Origin: Hominenteromicrobium mulieris
GTDB lineage: Bacteria; Bacillota; Clostridia; Oscillospirales; Acutalibacteraceae
NCBI GenBank assembly: GCA_021029595.1
Contig: JAJJOY010000007.1
Location: 1 to 64,000 of the forward strand
Direction: 5' to 3'
DNA: 64,000 bases
Below the pieces are notes generated by a model. It saw only the letters and a program-made list of their open reading frames with translations, did not search any database and was not told where the DNA came from. Numbering within the stretch: position 1 is the stretch's first letter; the number at the start of each line of letters is the position of its first letter. Position numbers and translations under genes: made by a program. Positions 34,774-43,975 of this stretch are shown one piece after another.

Positions 34774-34808
34774 TTCCCCTCATATCCAAAAACCTGATTT
34801 AAAGGTTG

Positions 34809-34842
34809 GGCTTCGTGTCTTTTCGGCACGGAGCCTTTTCTT
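34809..34842 (+). terminator. Terminator after isomerase gene
   Basis: GGCTTCGTGTC pairs with GGCACGGAGCC (wobbles allowed), then TTTTCTT. Confidence 0.8.
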
Positions 34843-34962
34843 ATGCCCCTAACGAGAGATGTCGTATCACATGTTATACCACTTTGAAATTAACTTCTCT
34901 TCTTTTTCGAGTCATATCATTTTAGCACGGACAAAGAAAACAGAGCTTTTTTGTTCCCCCGC

Positions 34963-34991
34963 TTGCAATACAACTTAGAAAGGTGTACAAT
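34963..34991 (+). promoter_or_regulatory. Promoter of pepT operon
   Basis: TTGCAA, 17-base spacer, TACAAT, 63 bases before the start. Confidence 0.65.
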
Positions 34992-35054
34992 GAAAATGAA
35001 TTTTGCGCATCTGTGTCCTGCATAGCTGCACAAGAACTTAAGGAGTGATTGAAA

Positions 35055-36266
35055 ATGTCCGTTAAAGAAAAATTTCTGGATTACGTAAGCTACGACACCC
35101 AGTCCGATTCCTCCAGCACCACCATGCCCTCCACCATGAAGCAAAAGCTGCTCGCACAGCACCTTGCCGATGAAATGGTCGCTATGGGCATTGAAGACGC
35201 ACACATGGACGAGTGGGGTTATGTTTACGGCACCATTCCCGCAAACTGCGAAAAGAAGAACGTCATCGGCTTCATCGCGCACATGGATACCGCAGAAGAA
35301 GTCTCCGGCGCAAACGTCAAAGCCCGCGTCATTGAAAATTACGATGGCGAAGACATTGTCCTCAACAAAGAGCTCGGCATCGTCACCGATGTTGAAAATT
35401 TCCCGATTCTCAAAAAATTCAAGGGTAAAACGCTTATCGTTACCGACGGTACCACCTTGCTCGGCGCAGACGACAAGGCAGGCGTAGCCGAGATCATGCA
35501 GGCTGCGGAAGACATCATCAAAAACAATCTCCCCCACGGCGAAATCCATATCGCATTTACCCCGGACGAGGAAATCGGCGCAGGCCCGGATAAGTTCGAC
35601 GTCAAGGGCTTCGGCTGCGATTTCGCCTACACGCTCGACGGCGGCGAGCTTGGCGGCCTCGATTATGAAAACTTCAACGGCACCTCCGCCGAAGTGGAGA
35701 TCACCGGCAGAAGCGTGCATCCGGGCAGCGCAAAGAACAAGATGATCAACGCAAGCCGTGTCGCCATGGAGTTCGCTTCCCTGCTGCCGAGCCGCGAAGT
35801 GCCGGAAAACACCGAGGGCTACGAAGGCTTTGCGCACCTCAACAACATGGAGGGCGACGTAGAGCACGCTCACCTGCACTACATCATCCGCGACCACGAC
35901 CGCGACCTTCTGGAAGCGAGAAAGGATAAATTCAACCTCGCGGCCGAGTTCATCAACCGCAAGTACGGCTTAGAGCTCGTCAAGGTCACACTGAAGGACG
36001 CATACTCCAACATGAAAGAAATGATCCTGCCGCATCAGGAAATCCTTGACGTTGCCCGCACCGCCATGCGCAAAAACGGCGTAGAGCCGGTCACCACCCC
36101 CATTCGCGGCGGCACAGACGGCGCACGCCTGTCCTTTATGGGTCTGCCCTGCCCGAACCTCTGCACCGGCGGCGAGCTTGCGCACGGCAGAAACGAATTT
36201 GCCGTTCTGGAAGAGATGGAGACCATCGTCGAGATCGTCAAGTCCATCGCCGAGCTCGTTGAATAA
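35055..36266 (+). CDS. pepT: Peptidase T
   Basis: Cytoplasmic M20B tripeptide aminopeptidase with two zinc ions, 403 residues. Zinc and catalytic motifs: FIAHMDTAEEVSG (His, Asp), LLGADDKAGVAEI (bridging Asp), FTPDEEIGAG (general-base Glu pair) and TDGARLS with a late metal His in LAHGRNEF. The dimerisation lid domain lies between. AAGGAGT precedes the ATG by 9 bases. Followed by the oxidoreductase gene in the same operon. Confidence 0.95.
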   Translation: MSVKEKFLDYVSYDTQSDSSSTTMPSTMKQKLLAQHLADEMVAMGIEDAHMDEWGYVYGTIPANCEKKNVIGFIAHMDTAEEVSGANVKARVIENYDGEDIVLNKELGIVTDVENFPILKKFKGKTLIVTDGTTLLGADDKAGVAEIMQAAEDIIKNNLPHGEIHIAFTPDEEIGAGPDKFDVKGFGCDFAYTLDGGELGGLDYENFNGTSAEVEITGRSVHPGSAKNKMINASRVAMEFASLLPSREVPENTEGYEGFAHLNNMEGDVEHAHLHYIIRDHDRDLLEARKDKFNLAAEFINRKYGLELVKVTLKDAYSNMKEMILPHQEILDVARTAMRKNGVEPVTTPIRGGTDGARLSFMGLPCPNLCTGGELAHGRNEFAVLEEMETIVEIVKSIAELVE

Positions 36267-36286
36267 TGGGAAAGGAACCTGAAACT

Positions 36287-37279
36287 ATGCTGCGATTTGG
36301 AACGATCGGCACCGGCTGGATCGCGAACAGCTACGTAGACGGCGCTTTGGACAGCGGCCTGTGGCAGCTCACCGCCGTTTACTCCCGCACAAAAGAGAAA
36401 GGTCTGGCTTTTGCAGCGCCTTACGGCGTTAAAACCATCTTTACCGACCTCGAAGAAATGGCCGCAACGGACAAAATCGACGCGGTGTATATCGCAAGCC
36501 CGAACAAACTGCATATCGAGCAGGCACGTGTTTTTCTGGAGCACGGCAAGCACGTCATTTGCGAAAAGCCGCTTTCCGCCCACGCAAAAGATGTAGCAGA
36601 GCTGCAGGCGCTTGCAAAAGAGTGCGGGCTCATCTACCTTGAAGCCATCATGTTTATGCACCTGCCGCAGAGAAAGCTTTTGGAAGAAGCTTTAAAAAAG
36701 ATCGGCGATATCTCCGTGGCGAAGATTGATTTCTGCCAGCGCTCTTCAAAGTACGATGCGTACCTCGCGGGCAGCCTGCCGAATATCTTTAACCCCGCGC
36801 TCGAGACCGGCGCTTTGATGGATCTCGGCGTTTATTGCGTCTATCCCGCGCTGTATCTGTTCGGTAATCCGCAGAACACGCTCGCCGTGTCGCATTTATT
36901 GGCGTCCGGCGCAGACGGCAGCGACATTGTTGCCATGCAGTACCCGGATAAGCTCGTGAACCTCGTGTTCTCCAAGGTCGGTCAGGCCGGCGCGAATACG
37001 GATTTTCAGGGCACAAACGGCACTGTATCCGTGGAGTCCATCTCAAAACTCGCCAACATCTCCATCCGTTATAACAACGGCACCGTGGAGGAAGTTTGCG
37101 GCGAAGAAGAAAAATTCAAGCTGATGGGCTACGAAGCGAAGGATTTTTACCGTTATATTACAGAGCCCGAAGCTTCCCGCGCGGAATACGAGCGGTGCTC
37201 CGCCCTCGCGCACGATGTTTCCGTCTATATGGAAGAAATCCGCAAGCTCGCAAACATCCGCTTCCCCTCCGACAACTAA
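36287..37279 (+). CDS. Gfo/Idh/MocA-family oxidoreductase
   Basis: NAD(P)-dependent sugar or inositol dehydrogenase-like protein, 330 residues. Rossmann motif FGTIGTGWIANSY at the start, the conserved CEKPLS with the catalytic Lys near residue 95 and a substrate domain with LDLGVY-type helix (MDLGVYCVYP). An in-frame ATG at 36266 overlaps the pepT stop, but the one at 36287 has AAAGGA 10 bases upstream and gives the family start MLRFG. Substrate unknown. Confidence 0.88.
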   Translation: MLRFGTIGTGWIANSYVDGALDSGLWQLTAVYSRTKEKGLAFAAPYGVKTIFTDLEEMAATDKIDAVYIASPNKLHIEQARVFLEHGKHVICEKPLSAHAKDVAELQALAKECGLIYLEAIMFMHLPQRKLLEEALKKIGDISVAKIDFCQRSSKYDAYLAGSLPNIFNPALETGALMDLGVYCVYPALYLFGNPQNTLAVSHLLASGADGSDIVAMQYPDKLVNLVFSKVGQAGANTDFQGTNGTVSVESISKLANISIRYNNGTVEEVCGEEEKFKLMGYEAKDFYRYITEPEASRAEYERCSALAHDVSVYMEEIRKLANIRFPSDN

Positions 37280-37289
37280 AACATAAAAC

Positions 37290-37335
37290 AAAACGGCACC
37301 GCATGATGAAGTCTTTTCCCGTGCGGTGTCGTTTT
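37290..37335. terminator. Bidirectional terminator
   Basis: AAAACGGCACCGCA and TGCGGTGTCGTTTT form a 14-bp stem (one mismatch) between converging genes. Confidence 0.85.
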
Positions 37336-37336
37336 C

Positions 37337-38110
37337 TTATGGAGTAAATTCAGTTTTAGCGTCTCTTTTGTTCTTTTTACGCGGACTTTCCGGGTCTTCA
37401 TCTGTGTGCCGAATATCCTGCATTACGTCCCATGGCGTCAGCATTCCGAGCAACGGCTCATCCCGGCTCCCCGTCTTCGTGATGAAAATGACCGAAAGGC
37501 GTTTGTTGCGACCGCGTATCTTCTCAAACATACGCCGCGCCTCAATGCAGGTCGTTTTCTCGTCGACAAACGCAAAGTTTTCCACATGCTTTTCTACGGC
37601 CAGCATTTTTCCAAGCTGTGAAAGCGTCGTTTCCTTCGTGATGCGCAAGGTTGGGTCACGCAAAATGCACGAAAAGATCGTGGACACGCTGAATACACCG
37701 AGAAATTTCTCTTTTTCTATAACCGGAATGTGCGAAAAGCCGCTCTTGTCCATGCTTTCCATCAAATTTAAAACGCGCGAAGAAAGCCTTGCACAGCGAA
37801 TGCTGCTGCCTTTTGTCGCAAAGTCGAGTGCAAGCGGCGGACGGCAAACGTAGTCGAGTGCCTCCCGCAGTGCTTCCACCACCGGCTCGCTCGGCTCCAC
37901 GATCGGCTCGCCGCCGAGGTTCGCATTGTGCGTCATCAAATTGCGGATTTCCCGGCAGAGATTCAACGTCTCGCGCACAGGTGCGCTTTCATAATGGTTG
38001 ATGTATTCAAAAACCACGCTGGAATACCGCCGTTGCTTTGCGGTGCTGAACTTTACCTCAAGCTCATCCTCCAGCTGTTTATATAAATCGATAAATTCAT
38101 CGCTGCGCAT
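37337..38110 (-). CDS. CBS-domain protein
   Basis: A 257-residue protein. N-terminal helical region (about 1-100) contains REIRNLMTHNANLGG, then a pair of CBS motifs (about 105-240), recognisable by SGFSHIPVIEKEKFLGVFS and LSVIFITKTG...LLGMLTPWDV. CBS pairs usually bind adenine nucleotides. The Arg/Lys-rich tail is unusual. No partner is apparent nearby. The role is not known. Confidence 0.78.
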   Translation of the reverse strand: MRSDEFIDLYKQLEDELEVKFSTAKQRRYSSVVFEYINHYESAPVRETLNLCREIRNLMTHNANLGGEPIVEPSEPVVEALREALDYVCRPPLALDFATKGSSIRCARLSSRVLNLMESMDKSGFSHIPVIEKEKFLGVFSVSTIFSCILRDPTLRITKETTLSQLGKMLAVEKHVENFAFVDEKTTCIEARRMFEKIRGRNKRLSVIFITKTGSRDEPLLGMLTPWDVMQDIRHTDEDPESPRKKNKRDAKTEFTP

Positions 38111-38171
38111 GGATCACACTCCTTTTTTTCAAGAATACCACAAAAAGTGCCTCCGCGCAAGGCTTTGCAGA

Positions 38172-38203
38172 TAACAAAAAACCCGATACAAATTGTATCG
38201 GGT
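38172..38203 (-). terminator. Terminator of tRNA-Thr
   Basis: Stem ACCCGATACAA/TTGTATCGGGT with a one-base centre, followed by TTTTTTGTTAT on the minus strand. Confidence 0.88.
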
Positions 38204-38206
38204 TTC

Positions 38207-38281
38207 TGGAGCTGATGGTCAGAATCGAACTGACAACCTGTTCATTACGAGTGAACTGCTCTGCCATTGAGCCACATCAGC
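38207..38281 (-). tRNA. tRNA-Thr(CGT)
   Basis: Acceptor GCTGATG/CATCAGC, anticodon arm GTTCA-CTCGTAA-TGAAC (anticodon CGT, reads ACG), T arm GTCAGTTCGATTCTGAC and encoded CCA. Confidence 0.95.
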
Positions 38282-38305
38282 ATATTGGGTTTTGTAACGT
38301 TAATT

Positions 38306-38334
38306 ATTATACCGAATTTTCTCCGTAAAGTCAA
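38306..38334 (-). promoter_or_regulatory. Promoter of tRNA-Thr
   Basis: TTGACT, 17-base spacer, TATAAT. Confidence 0.78.
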
Positions 38335-38405
38335 CCCCTATCGCGAATTTTCTTTTAAAAAATATTTCGCGCGGACAAAATCCGCCTACGCCGGGCGGTT
38401 TACGG

Positions 38406-38434
38406 TTGTAACCACGCACAATGTGTGGTACAAT
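38406..38434 (+). promoter_or_regulatory. Promoter of the primosome pair
   Basis: TTGTAA, 17-base spacer, TACAAT, 40 bases before the DnaD-like gene. The spacer is an imperfect palindrome (CCAC...GTGG) and may bind a regulator. Confidence 0.6.
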
Positions 38435-38474
38435 GATACATACAGAAATTCAGGATGGGAAAGGGCGGCTTTTC

Positions 38475-39470
38475 ATGGGTTATAAGCTGGAGCTCGGCGC
38501 ATGGAGCGCGGTTTTCGCCGTGCCGAACGCGCTTGTAGATCGATATATCAAGGAGGCGGACGGAGATCAGCTCAAGGTCATGCTGTGGCTTCTGCGCCAT
38601 AACGGGCGGCCGTATGCGGCGGAGGATCTTGCAGCCGCGCTCGGCATCACCCCGCAGCGTGTCGATACCGCGCTCGGCTTCTGGATGAAAAGCGGCCTCA
38701 TTTGCAGCGTTGACACCCCGCTGGATACTGCCCTTACGCCGAATCACGTGGAGAGCCCCACGGCCGTCGCACCGCAGCCGAAAGCCGCTCCAACACAGCC
38801 GCAGCGCCCCACCGCGCCGAAGCGTATGCTGCGCCCGGACGGGCTTTATATCTCGGAGCGCGTAGAGTCCTCCCCGGAGATTCGCCGCCTTGTAGAGGAA
38901 GCGCAGAACCTGCTCGGCAAAACGCTTTCCCCCGCGCTTTCCGGCACGCTCATTCAGGCGCACGAAGATTACGGCCTGCCGTGTGAAGTCATTTTAATGC
39001 TTATCGCCTACGCGAATAAGATTGGCCGCGCAAACACGAGCTACATCGAATCCACCGTGCGCAACTGGGCAGATTCCAACATTTTAAGCATCGCCGCCGC
39101 GGAGGAAAAGCTGCGCGAGCTCGACGAAACCGCCATCGCGTGGAAGCGCTGTGAAAATGCGTTCGGCATCACCTCCCGCCGCGCACCCAGCAAAAACGAG
39201 AGCCAATTTGCTCACAGATGGGTGTTCGAGTGGCGCATGCCCGATGAGCTTCTAAACGAAGCCTATAACCGCTGTGTGGATAACACCGGCAAGGTCAACA
39301 TGAAATACATCAACGCCATTTTGGAATCGTGGCACAACGCGGGCATTCATACCTTGAAAGAAGCCGTGGATGAAAGAATTGCCGCCGAAGCCCGCCGCGA
39401 GGGTGCGCATAAGCCTTCTTATGACCTTGACGAATACGAAAAATACGATATTTTTGCTACGGAGAAATAA
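38475..39470 (+). CDS. DnaD-domain primosome protein
   Basis: A 331-residue replication-initiation protein. An N-terminal winged-helix-like region (about 1-85, AAALGITPQRVDTALGFWMKSGL) is followed by a proline- and alanine-rich linker and a DnaD domain (about 135-215) with YIESTVRNWADSNI, the conserved YxxxIxxxW-type motif. A second related helical block with YINAILESWHNAGIHT follows, so there may be two DnaD-like modules. The pair with the ATPase 4 bases downstream mirrors DnaD/DnaB-DnaI helicase loading in Firmicutes. Confidence 0.85.
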   Translation: MGYKLELGAWSAVFAVPNALVDRYIKEADGDQLKVMLWLLRHNGRPYAAEDLAAALGITPQRVDTALGFWMKSGLICSVDTPLDTALTPNHVESPTAVAPQPKAAPTQPQRPTAPKRMLRPDGLYISERVESSPEIRRLVEEAQNLLGKTLSPALSGTLIQAHEDYGLPCEVILMLIAYANKIGRANTSYIESTVRNWADSNILSIAAAEEKLRELDETAIAWKRCENAFGITSRRAPSKNESQFAHRWVFEWRMPDELLNEAYNRCVDNTGKVNMKYINAILESWHNAGIHTLKEAVDERIAAEARREGAHKPSYDLDEYEKYDIFATEK

Positions 39471-39473
39471 ACC

Positions 39474-40475
39474 ATGGGATATGCAAGGCAGGTCTACACG
39501 CAAGCTGAAAATGAATTAAACAGACGTCGCACCACCGCGCAGGATAACGCACAGCGCCGCTTAGAGAACTTCTACGCCGTCTGCCCCGAAGCGGAGGACG
39601 TGCGCAGACGCATCGCTTCCACAGCAAGTCGGGCGGCTATGGCCGTTTTGCGCAGCGGCAACGCGCGAGAGACCATGGAAGCTTTAAAAAATGAAAATCT
39701 TTCGCTGCAAAAGCAGTTTGCCGATCTCCTCGCCGCGCACGGTCTCACCCGCGCTGACATCGAGCCGCAGTACACCTGCAAGCGCTGCGAAGATACCGGC
39801 TATGTAGACGGCCGCATTTGCTCCTGTTACCGCAGTTTATTAAAGCAGATCGCCTACGAAAACCTAAACCGTATCTCCCCGCTGACGCTCTCGTCCTTTG
39901 AGGATTTCTCCCTGCTCTATTATTCCGATGTTTCCGTAAACGGCGAGCGTTCCGACCGCGAGCAAATGCGCAACATTTACGACTTCTGCCGGCGCTACGC
40001 AGACAACTTCAAAAAGGACAGCGGCAACCTGTTTTTCACAGGCGCTACGGGTCTCGGCAAAACGCACCTTTCCCTCGCCATCGCCGCAGAAGCCATCAAT
40101 AAGGGGTTCGGCGTAGTGTATGGCACGGCGCAGACTTTTGCCCTTGCTCTCGAGCGCGAGCGCTTCACCCGCACCGAAGAATCCGGCGGCGATACGCTCG
40201 ATCTTTTAAACGACTGCGACCTGCTCATCATCGACGACCTCGGCATGGAAATCTCATCGTCTTACATCACGGCGACAATCTACAATGTGATTGATACGCG
40301 CATCACGCTGAAAAAGCCGACCATCATCAGCACAAACCTCTCCATGCAGGAGCTCGAAAAGCGTTACAACGAGCGTTTCACTTCGCGCATAATCGGATTC
40401 TACGACCGCTTGATCTTTCGCGGTAAAGACATCCGCATGAAGAAAAAGCTCAATCCGCAAAACAAACAAAATTAG
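39474..40475 (+). CDS. DnaI/DnaC-like helicase loader ATPase
   Basis: AAA+ ATPase of 333 residues that would load the replicative helicase. N-terminal coiled region, then a zinc-binding cluster with CKRCEDTGYVDGRICSCY at about residues 100-117, and the ATPase core with Walker A GATGLGKTH (about 190), Walker B LLIIDDLGME and sensor motif IISTNLS. It lies in one operon with the DnaD-like gene and ends at a two-way terminator. Confidence 0.9.
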   Translation: MGYARQVYTQAENELNRRRTTAQDNAQRRLENFYAVCPEAEDVRRRIASTASRAAMAVLRSGNARETMEALKNENLSLQKQFADLLAAHGLTRADIEPQYTCKRCEDTGYVDGRICSCYRSLLKQIAYENLNRISPLTLSSFEDFSLLYYSDVSVNGERSDREQMRNIYDFCRRYADNFKKDSGNLFFTGATGLGKTHLSLAIAAEAINKGFGVVYGTAQTFALALERERFTRTEESGGDTLDLLNDCDLLIIDDLGMEISSSYITATIYNVIDTRITLKKPTIISTNLSMQELEKRYNERFTSRIIGFYDRLIFRGKDIRMKKKLNPQNKQN

Positions 40476-40485
40476 CACACAAGCA

Positions 40486-40528
40486 AAAAGCCGAACGGCA
40501 TCGGAGCTTTCCCCGCCGTTCGGCTTTT
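40486..40528. terminator. Bidirectional terminator
   Basis: AAAAGCCGAACGGC/GCCGTTCGGCTTTT, a 14-bp perfect stem between converging genes. Confidence 0.92.
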
Positions 40529-40538
40529 ATAATTTATT

Positions 40539-42230
40539 TTAATACTTCGCGGATTCAATCTCTTCAATCACGCCGCGCACGGCTTTCTCCACCGCGCCAT
40601 CTTCAAACGGCACCGGAATGCCGACATAATGCAGCAGATCGAAATAGCCCAGCGTGCCACCCGCTTTGCACAGCTTCAAATAACGTGCCCAAGCGCTCTC
40701 GCGGTCTTTCTTCATCTCGTCATAGAAGAAGAATGTGCAGATCTGCGCCAGCGCGTAATCGATATAATAGAATGGGTAGAGGAAAATGTGCTGCTTCTGC
40801 ATCCAAAAACCACCGTTTTCCAAGAATGCGTTGCCGTCATAATCGCGCCACGGCATATATTTTTTCTCAATGCTGCGCCACACACCGCGGCGTTCCTTCG
40901 CCGTCATCTTCGGGTTCTTGTATACCTCGTGCTGGAACTCATCCACGCACGCCATGTACGGGATAACGGCCAGTGCATCGCACAAATGTGCATAACGGTA
41001 TTCGTCCGCGCGGTCGCCGAAGAATTTATCCATCCACGGGTAGGTGAAAAATTCCATCGACATCGAGTGGATCTCGCACACCTCGCTCGTAGAGCCCTGC
41101 AAAACGCCGATCGGAATCAAGCGCTCGCCGAGATATGCCTGGAACGCATGGCCGGCTTCGTGCGTCAAAACGTCCACGTCTGCAGAAGTACCGTTAAAGT
41201 TCGAAAAAATGAACGGTGCTTTGTATTCCGGCAAAGATGTGCAGTAGCCGCCAAGGTGCTTGCCCGGGCGTGTCTCAAGGTCAAACAGCTCGTACTTCGT
41301 CATGAAGTCGAAGAATTCCTTTGTTTCGGGCGAGAGCGCGCCATACATTTCGGTCGCCTGCCCCACCATATAATCTTTGCCGCCGATGGGATCTGCGTTG
41401 CCGCCTGCAAATGTCAAACTCTCATCGTAGTATTTGACGGAATCCAAACCGAGGCGCTTTGCCTGCGCCTTGCGCATGCGGTCCACCGCCGGCGTGATAA
41501 CCGTGCGGATCTGCTCGCGGAATTTCTCCACGTGCTCGGGCGTGTAGTCCAGTCTGCCCATATTGCGGTACGCAAGCTCGGTGTAATTGTCATAGCCGAG
41601 CTTCTTCGCCATCTCCACGCGCACTTCGATGAGCTTATCGTACAACTCATCGAGCTTGTCGGAAACGCCCTCGTAAAGGTTCGCCCACTTTTCAAACGCT
41701 TCTTTGCGCTCCTCGCGGTCGGTGCTCTCCATATGTTTTAAAAGACCGTAGAAATTGCAGGTCTCGCCGCGGAAATCCACCTTGCAGGAAGCCGCAGCCT
41801 TAGAATACTCCACGGAAAGCTCCGATTCTTTCACAAGCTCCGGGATAATGCGCTCGTCCTGCGTCTTGAGGTCGTTTTCCAAAACCGCGATGAAATGCGC
41901 GCCGTATTCCTTTTCAAAGTCCGCACGGAACGGGCCGTTCACAATGTCTTCCTTCATCGCCTTCTCCGCCGGGATCAGGTTCGGCAGATTTTCGTTCAGG
42001 TACGCCATTTCCGCTTCGTAGAATTCATCTGTCGTGTTCATCGTGTTGCGGATGCTGCAAAGCGACGCAATCGTAGACAAGTGCGTGTCGAGCTTTTCAG
42101 CGTCTAAAAACACCTTTTTCGCTTCCTCAAAGGTCTTTGCTGCCTTAAATGCCTCGCTGTACCGCTTATATTCCTCCACTGCCGCCGCAATGTCCGGTCG
42201 GGTGTACGGAAGTTCACTGAATTTCTGCAC
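40539..42230 (-). CDS. M3-family oligoendopeptidase
   Basis: Zinc metallopeptidase of the PepF type, 563 residues, cleaving short peptides in the cytoplasm. The zinc motif HEAGHAF with the downstream Glu (CEIHSMSMEFF) is complete, and the N-terminal helical part is typical. The frame is open to a TTG at 42251; I prefer the GTG at 42230, 9 bases after AAAGGAAG, giving QKFSELPYTRPD as the start. Single unit, facing away from the primosome genes. Confidence 0.9.
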   Translation of the reverse strand: MQKFSELPYTRPDIAAAVEEYKRYSEAFKAAKTFEEAKKVFLDAEKLDTHLSTIASLCSIRNTMNTTDEFYEAEMAYLNENLPNLIPAEKAMKEDIVNGPFRADFEKEYGAHFIAVLENDLKTQDERIIPELVKESELSVEYSKAAASCKVDFRGETCNFYGLLKHMESTDREERKEAFEKWANLYEGVSDKLDELYDKLIEVRVEMAKKLGYDNYTELAYRNMGRLDYTPEHVEKFREQIRTVITPAVDRMRKAQAKRLGLDSVKYYDESLTFAGGNADPIGGKDYMVGQATEMYGALSPETKEFFDFMTKYELFDLETRPGKHLGGYCTSLPEYKAPFIFSNFNGTSADVDVLTHEAGHAFQAYLGERLIPIGVLQGSTSEVCEIHSMSMEFFTYPWMDKFFGDRADEYRYAHLCDALAVIPYMACVDEFQHEVYKNPKMTAKERRGVWRSIEKKYMPWRDYDGNAFLENGGFWMQKQHIFLYPFYYIDYALAQICTFFFYDEMKKDRESAWARYLKLCKAGGTLGYFDLLHYVGIPVPFEDGAVEKAVRGVIEEIESAKY

Positions 42231-42334
42231 AACAATACGCTTCCTTTCCAAAATCTATTTGCGCTTATCATACCACTGCTTCGCACATTTTGCAAGCTGT
42301 TTTTGTTTATCCTGCACAGCAAAATGTAATCTAT

Positions 42335-42368
42335 GCAAAAAGAGACCGCGCACAAAGCCCGATCTCTT
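42335..42368 (-). terminator. Terminator of EctB-like gene
   Basis: AAGAGATC/GGTCTCTT stem with one mismatch and TTTTTGC following on the minus strand. Confidence 0.65.
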
Positions 42369-42392
42369 CTTTTCTTTGAGATAAATTTTAAG

Positions 42393-43664
42393 TTATTTCA
42401 GTTCGCCAACAACCTCACGAATGGACTTCGCCAGAATATTGAGGCCCTTTTCCAACGTATCCATCGGCACCTTCAGCTCCGGCATGATCTTCACAACGGA
42501 ATCGCGGCGGCCTACACGCTCCACGATGAGGCCGTTTTCAAACGCCTTATGAATGACTGCCTTCGCAACATCGCCCTCAAACGCGCCGAAATCCACGCCC
42601 CACAGCAAACCGATGCCGCGTGTCGTGATGCGGCTGTCAATCGTCTCAATGTTCTCCTTGAGGAACTTCTCCACAAACGGCGCACGCTCACGAACCGCGT
42701 CTTCCACGTGCTCGTTCAGCATGAACTCCAGGCCCGCTTTCGCTGCGACCAAAGACAGCTGATAGCCGCGGAATGTGCCGTTGTGCTCGCCCGGCTTCCA
42801 CTGGTCAAGCTCCGGGCGCAACAGCGTCAGCGCAAACGGCATGCCGTAGCCGCCGATGGACTTCGAGAGCGTCACAATGTCCGGCGTGATGCCTGCGCGC
42901 TCAAACGAGAAGAACCAGCCGGTACGGGAAGCACCCACCTGCACGTCATCGACAATCATCAAAATGTCGTACTTGTCGCACAGTGCGCGCACGCGACGCA
43001 GCCACTCATCGGGCAGCACATAAATGCCGCCGTCCGCCTGCGTCGTTTCCAAAATGATTGCCGCCGGCTTCTCCACGCCGGAGTGGTCGTCCGTGATCAG
43101 GCGTTCCATATACGCTACGGTGTCGAGCTCCGGGAACATATACGGTGCCGGAATGTGCGTCACGTTGTAAAGCGGCACGCCTGCGCCCTTGCGGGAGTCC
43201 GCATTCGTTGTCAGCGCTAAAGAACCCAGCGTCATGCCGTGGAACGCACCCATCAGTGCAAAGACATTGTTGCGCTTCTTTACCTTGCGAGCCAGCTTCA
43301 AGGCCGCTTCCACCGCGTTTGTGCCGGTCGGGCCTACAAACTGAATTTTATAGTCAAAGCCGCGTGGGCGAATGACTTCATTTTCAAAATATTCTATGAA
43401 CTCGCGCTTCGGTTTCGTGTACATGTCAAGCGCGTGCATCACGCCGTCGTTTTGCAAATAGTCAACGACCTTCTCTTTGATGTACGGGTTGTTATGCCCG
43501 TAGTTCAGTGCGCCGGAGCCGCAAAAGAAGTCGATATACTCCTTGCCGTTCTCATCCGTCTGGATAGAGCCCTTCGCCTTGACAAAGACCGTCGGGAAGT
43601 TACGGCAGTAAGAGCGAACTTCGGATTCATACGTTTCAAATACTTTCGTGTTGTTTGTACTCAT
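42393..43664 (-). CDS. ectB: Diaminobutyrate--2-oxoglutarate aminotransferase (EctB-like)
   Basis: Class III PLP aminotransferase, 423 residues, converting aspartate semialdehyde to 2,4-diaminobutyrate with glutamate. The family blocks SEVRSYCRNFPTVFVKAKG, LNYGHNNP, GPTGTNAVEAALKLARKV and LDQWKPGEHNGTFRG agree with EctB, and the PLP Lys is in TLSKSIGGYG. The usual ETVQGEGG reads ETTQADGG. No ectA or ectC is adjacent, so ectoine synthesis is not shown; diaminobutyrate could instead feed 1,3-diaminopropane/polyamine, siderophore or wall chemistry. AAAGGA precedes the ATG by 9 bases. Confidence 0.87.
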   Translation of the reverse strand: MSTNNTKVFETYESEVRSYCRNFPTVFVKAKGSIQTDENGKEYIDFFCGSGALNYGHNNPYIKEKVVDYLQNDGVMHALDMYTKPKREFIEYFENEVIRPRGFDYKIQFVGPTGTNAVEAALKLARKVKKRNNVFALMGAFHGMTLGSLALTTNADSRKGAGVPLYNVTHIPAPYMFPELDTVAYMERLITDDHSGVEKPAAIILETTQADGGIYVLPDEWLRRVRALCDKYDILMIVDDVQVGASRTGWFFSFERAGITPDIVTLSKSIGGYGMPFALTLLRPELDQWKPGEHNGTFRGYQLSLVAAKAGLEFMLNEHVEDAVRERAPFVEKFLKENIETIDSRITTRGIGLLWGVDFGAFEGDVAKAVIHKAFENGLIVERVGRRDSVVKIMPELKVPMDTLEKGLNILAKSIREVVGELK

Positions 43665-43812
43665 GTAGTACCATCCTTTCTACCATGCCATCTGCATGAT
43701 TCAGCGATCACACGCGTTATGCGTGGGGCTGCGTTTTTCCCGCTCATGAGTTTTGAAGCGAGAGTCAGCGGTCGTTCGGCCAATGTGTAATAGAAATTTT
43801 GGCCGGATCCAT

Positions 43813-43845
43813 ACGGCACGCACAAATCGTTTTGTGCGATACCGT
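43813..43845 (-). other. Leader stem-loop upstream of EctB-like gene
   Basis: A 7-bp hairpin GCACAAA/TTTGTGC with a four-base loop, extended by an outer ACGG/CCGT pair, sits within the 310-base gap. The rest of the gap holds the prfB terminator and no recognised gene; no T-box or riboswitch pattern was confirmed. Confidence 0.4.
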
Positions 43846-43922
43846 GATTAAGTTTACCACACTTGTCCGAAAAAAGAAAGGTCTTCTTTCGCAAAAACAC
43901 ATATATCTCTGCAAAAATTCTG

Positions 43923-43956
43923 CAAAAAAGAGCAGCGCCCGCAAAAGACGCTGCCC
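43923..43956 (-). terminator. Terminator of prfB
   Basis: GGGCAGCGTC/GGCGCTGCTC stem followed by TTTTTTGC on the minus strand. Confidence 0.82.
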
Positions 43957-43975
43957 AAATTTACAAAATTTAAAT

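Noticed and set aside
42393-43664. Ectoine biosynthesis operon
   Set aside because: Only the EctB-like gene is present; the neighbours are an M3 peptidase and prfB, so ectoine production is not supported.
43665-43975. T-box or riboswitch ahead of the EctB-like gene
   Set aside because: GGATGGTAC next to the start slightly recalls the T-box core, but it lies right at the ribosome site and there is no specifier loop or following terminator.
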